Assembly: GCA_964461885.1 (NCBI GenBank) | Contig: CAYWVY010000019.1 | Span: 1-33,108 of the forward strand | From: UBA288 sp964461885 | GTDB lineage: Archaea > Halobacteriota > Methanomicrobia > Methanomicrobiales > Methanospirillaceae | Direction of reading: 5' to 3' | Length of the DNA: 33,108 nt | Part shown: positions 31,731 through 33,108 of the stretch, piece by piece | Layout: each line of letters begins with the position of its first letter | How positions within the stretch are numbered: the first letter of the stretch is position 1 | Position numbers and translations under genes: made by a program | Notes under the pieces: model-generated | Databases searched by the model: none | What the model was told of the DNA's origin: nothing | Seen by the model: only the letters and a program-made list of their open reading frames with translations

Positions 31731-32003
31731 CCTTCGGTCGAGTCGCTCGCCACCGCGGCCAAGATAGCCGCCGGGCTGGCCCTAGCCTTCCGTATCGGCA
31801 CCTGACTCTACGACCGGCGGGCCGATGCGGTGCTCGCGGTCGTCCGGTCGTTCTGCGCCGAGGTGGCGGTCTACCACCGCCTGAACGCGGACGGGGAGAT
31901 CTCGGACGAGGAAGCCCGCGAGATCGCGGGCGTCGTGGGCCGGTTCGTTGAGGACCTCGAGGCCCTGGGGGAACTCGTCTGCCGGCCGGAGCCGCCGCGA
32001 TGA
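31731..32003 (+). pseudogene. Small ORF upstream of the beta-helix gene, with in-frame TGA and no proper start
   Basis: From 31731 the frame reads SVESLATAAKIAAGLALAF (membrane-helix-like), meets TGA at 31803-31805, then continues as LYDRRADAVLAVVRSFCAE and EISDEEAREIAGVVGRF to the stop at 32001-32003. The two halves look like one small viral-type protein. The only upstream ATG (31689) lies inside the oppositely oriented lipoprotein signal sequence. If only the last part is translated, the start would be GTG 31830, giving 57 residues. Its stop overlaps the ATG of the next gene (ATGA). Confidence 0.45.
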
Positions 32004-33108
32004 CCTTGGTGGTGGTCGCGGCCCGGGACGCGAGCCCGGCCGACCGGAACCGCGCGGACCTCGTCTGCGACGGCCGGACGGACGTTACGGTCCTGTCGAA
32101 GGCGATATCGGTCCCGACCCGCGAGGTCGAGCTGACGGTTGGGACGTTCGACGCGAACGCCGGCTTTACGGCGGCCGGGAACCGTTACCTCCGGCCGGCG
32201 GAGGGGATGACGGTCCGCGGGGCCGGGCCGGGCATCACCCGGCTCATAGCCGGGCGCGAGCCCTGTCGGATCGCGGTGGACGCCCCCGGCGTGACGCTTG
32301 CGAACTTCGGCGGGTTCGGGTTCATTGGGATCCAGGACACGGCCGACCGGTTCACCTGCGAGGACGTGTATATTACACATTCCATCGGCGGGGAGTACGT
32401 GCCGTTCGAGCTGAAGGGCCGGTGCACGGCCGCGTTCATGGTCTGGGGCCAGGCCGGCCGGACTGTCCGGGAGCTCACGTTTCGCCGGTGCACCGGCCAC
32501 CGGACCTACCACCACGCCTTCTCCCTGAACCTCGCGGGCGGCGCGCAGGAGGGCGGTGGCTTCGCTGACGTGCTCTTCGACCAGTGTTCTGCCCTGGCGG
32601 CCGGCTCGGGCATGGAGCGGTGGTCGTGCGGCTACGACATCCCCGACGCCGGGGACTTGGGCCGGCTGACGGTCCGGGACTCCGAGGCGGTGGACTCCTA
32701 CCAGGATGGGTTCCACCTGGACGGCTCGTGGAACGGTCACCGGCAGCGGGCCGAGGAGGTGCTGTTCGAACGGTGCAGGGCGAGCTGGAACGGGCGGAGA
32801 TCGGGCACGAAGCCGGCGGAGCTCTACCAGTCGGGGTTCTACGTCCAGTCAGCGCGGCTCGTCGACTGCACGGCCGACAACAACCGGAAGGCCGGGTTCC
32901 TCTGCAAAAATCAGGAAGCGGGCGGGCTGGCCCTTATCGATTGTTCGGACACCGGGTCGGCCTACGGCCTGGTGATCGAGTACGGCGGGAACCGTGCGAC
33001 GGTCGAGGGCTTCGTCTCTGACGGCGCGAAACGACGGGTGCTCCAGATGGTCGGGAACGACGCCTCGGTCGATATAGAGATCCGGAACTTCGTCGGCGCC
33101 GGCCGGCC
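32000..33108 (+). CDS. Right-handed beta-helix (pectate-lyase-like) protein, virus tail/appendage type, cut by right edge
   Basis: 369 codons are open to the window end. The N-terminus (VVVAARDASPADRNRADLVC, then DGRTDVTVLSKAI) follows the ADxVCDGxxDxxxIxxAI opening of phage and archaeal surface proteins that fold into a parallel beta-helix. Repeating rungs follow, of the form xVxxxxFxxCxxxxNxxxG: LTFRRCTGHRTYHH, VLFDQCSALAAGSG, VLFERCRASWNG, ARLVDCTADNNRKAGF and LALIDCSDTGSAYG, about 25-60 residues apart. No signal peptide is seen, which favours a virion component or a protein of an integrated element over a secreted enzyme. Coupled to the small ORF upstream by ATGA. Confidence 0.8.
   Translation, partial: MTLVVVAARDASPADRNRADLVCDGRTDVTVLSKAISVPTREVELTVGTFDANAGFTAAGNRYLRPAEGMTVRGAGPGITRLIAGREPCRIAVDAPGVTLANFGGFGFIGIQDTADRFTCEDVYITHSIGGEYVPFELKGRCTAAFMVWGQAGRTVRELTFRRCTGHRTYHHAFSLNLAGGAQEGGGFADVLFDQCSALAAGSGMERWSCGYDIPDAGDLGRLTVRDSEAVDSYQDGFHLDGSWNGHRQRAEEVLFERCRASWNGRRSGTKPAELYQSGFYVQSARLVDCTADNNRKAGFLCKNQEAGGLALIDCSDTGSAYGLVIEYGGNRATVEGFVSDGAKRRVLQMVGNDASVDIEIRNFVGAGR

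Noticed and set aside
31803..31805. In-frame TGA read as selenocysteine
   Set aside because: No sign of a selenoprotein element, and the surrounding frame also lacks a start codon; truncation is the simpler reading.
1..33108. CRISPR arrays, insertion sequences and restriction systems
   Set aside because: No regularly spaced repeats, transposase, integrase or restriction-modification genes were found on either strand.

Overview
The window looks like chromosomal DNA of a high-GC methanogenic archaeon, most likely a Methanomicrobiales member near Methanoculleus. The evidence is a fused formaldehyde-activating enzyme/hexulose-6-phosphate synthase, a tRNA-Trp whose intron carries a box C/D guide RNA, an archaeal Hef helicase-nuclease, an archaeal-type glycyl-tRNA synthetase, UPF0147, DUF2115, TATA-type promoters, and the bacterial-type GyrB/GyrA pair that Methanomicrobia carry. 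This is inference from gene content; there is no rRNA in the window.

Layout. 1-1036: acyl-CoA synthetase cut by the left edge. 1142-1291: tRNA-Trp. 1308-1870: a DUF421 gene split by a frameshift. 2002-3189: Fae-Hps. 3301-4628: a metallo-hydrolase and a helix-turn-helix regulator. 4941-8923: glyS and hef, translationally coupled. 8924-9612: two small conserved archaeal proteins divergent from each other. 9844-12108: RND-type transporter. 12120-15611: YjbQ, a large unrecognised protein and an unrecognised membrane protein. 15764-20273: gyrB-gyrA on the minus strand. 20431-21762: a small unknown protein and a lone PP2C phosphatase. 21833-24505: cbiMNQO, a cobalt or nickel uptake operon. 24570-25434: a long, probably structured leader followed by a DUF2115 gene.

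25495-30446 is the most coherent functional block. A divergent promoter at about 27963-28047 drives hcp (hybrid-cluster protein) to the right. To the left it drives a six-gene run: an HxlR-like regulator with a cysteine-rich tail, a ferredoxin-like Fe-S protein, a cupin, two small Cys-containing proteins joined by GTGA overlaps, and rubredoxin. A small siroheme/Fe-S protein follows hcp. Together this reads as a nitrosative/oxidative-stress (NO, hydroxylamine, oxygen) island with its own cysteine-based sensor. The role of the island, and of its unnamed proteins, is inferred.

30634-33108 looks like accessory DNA: a short orphan ORF, a lipoprotein gene broken by at least two frameshifts, a small ORF preceded by apparently coding sequence with an in-frame TGA, and a virus-like right-handed beta-helix protein running off the right edge. 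The frameshifts here and in the DUF421 gene could be genuine decay or assembly errors; the sequence alone cannot decide.
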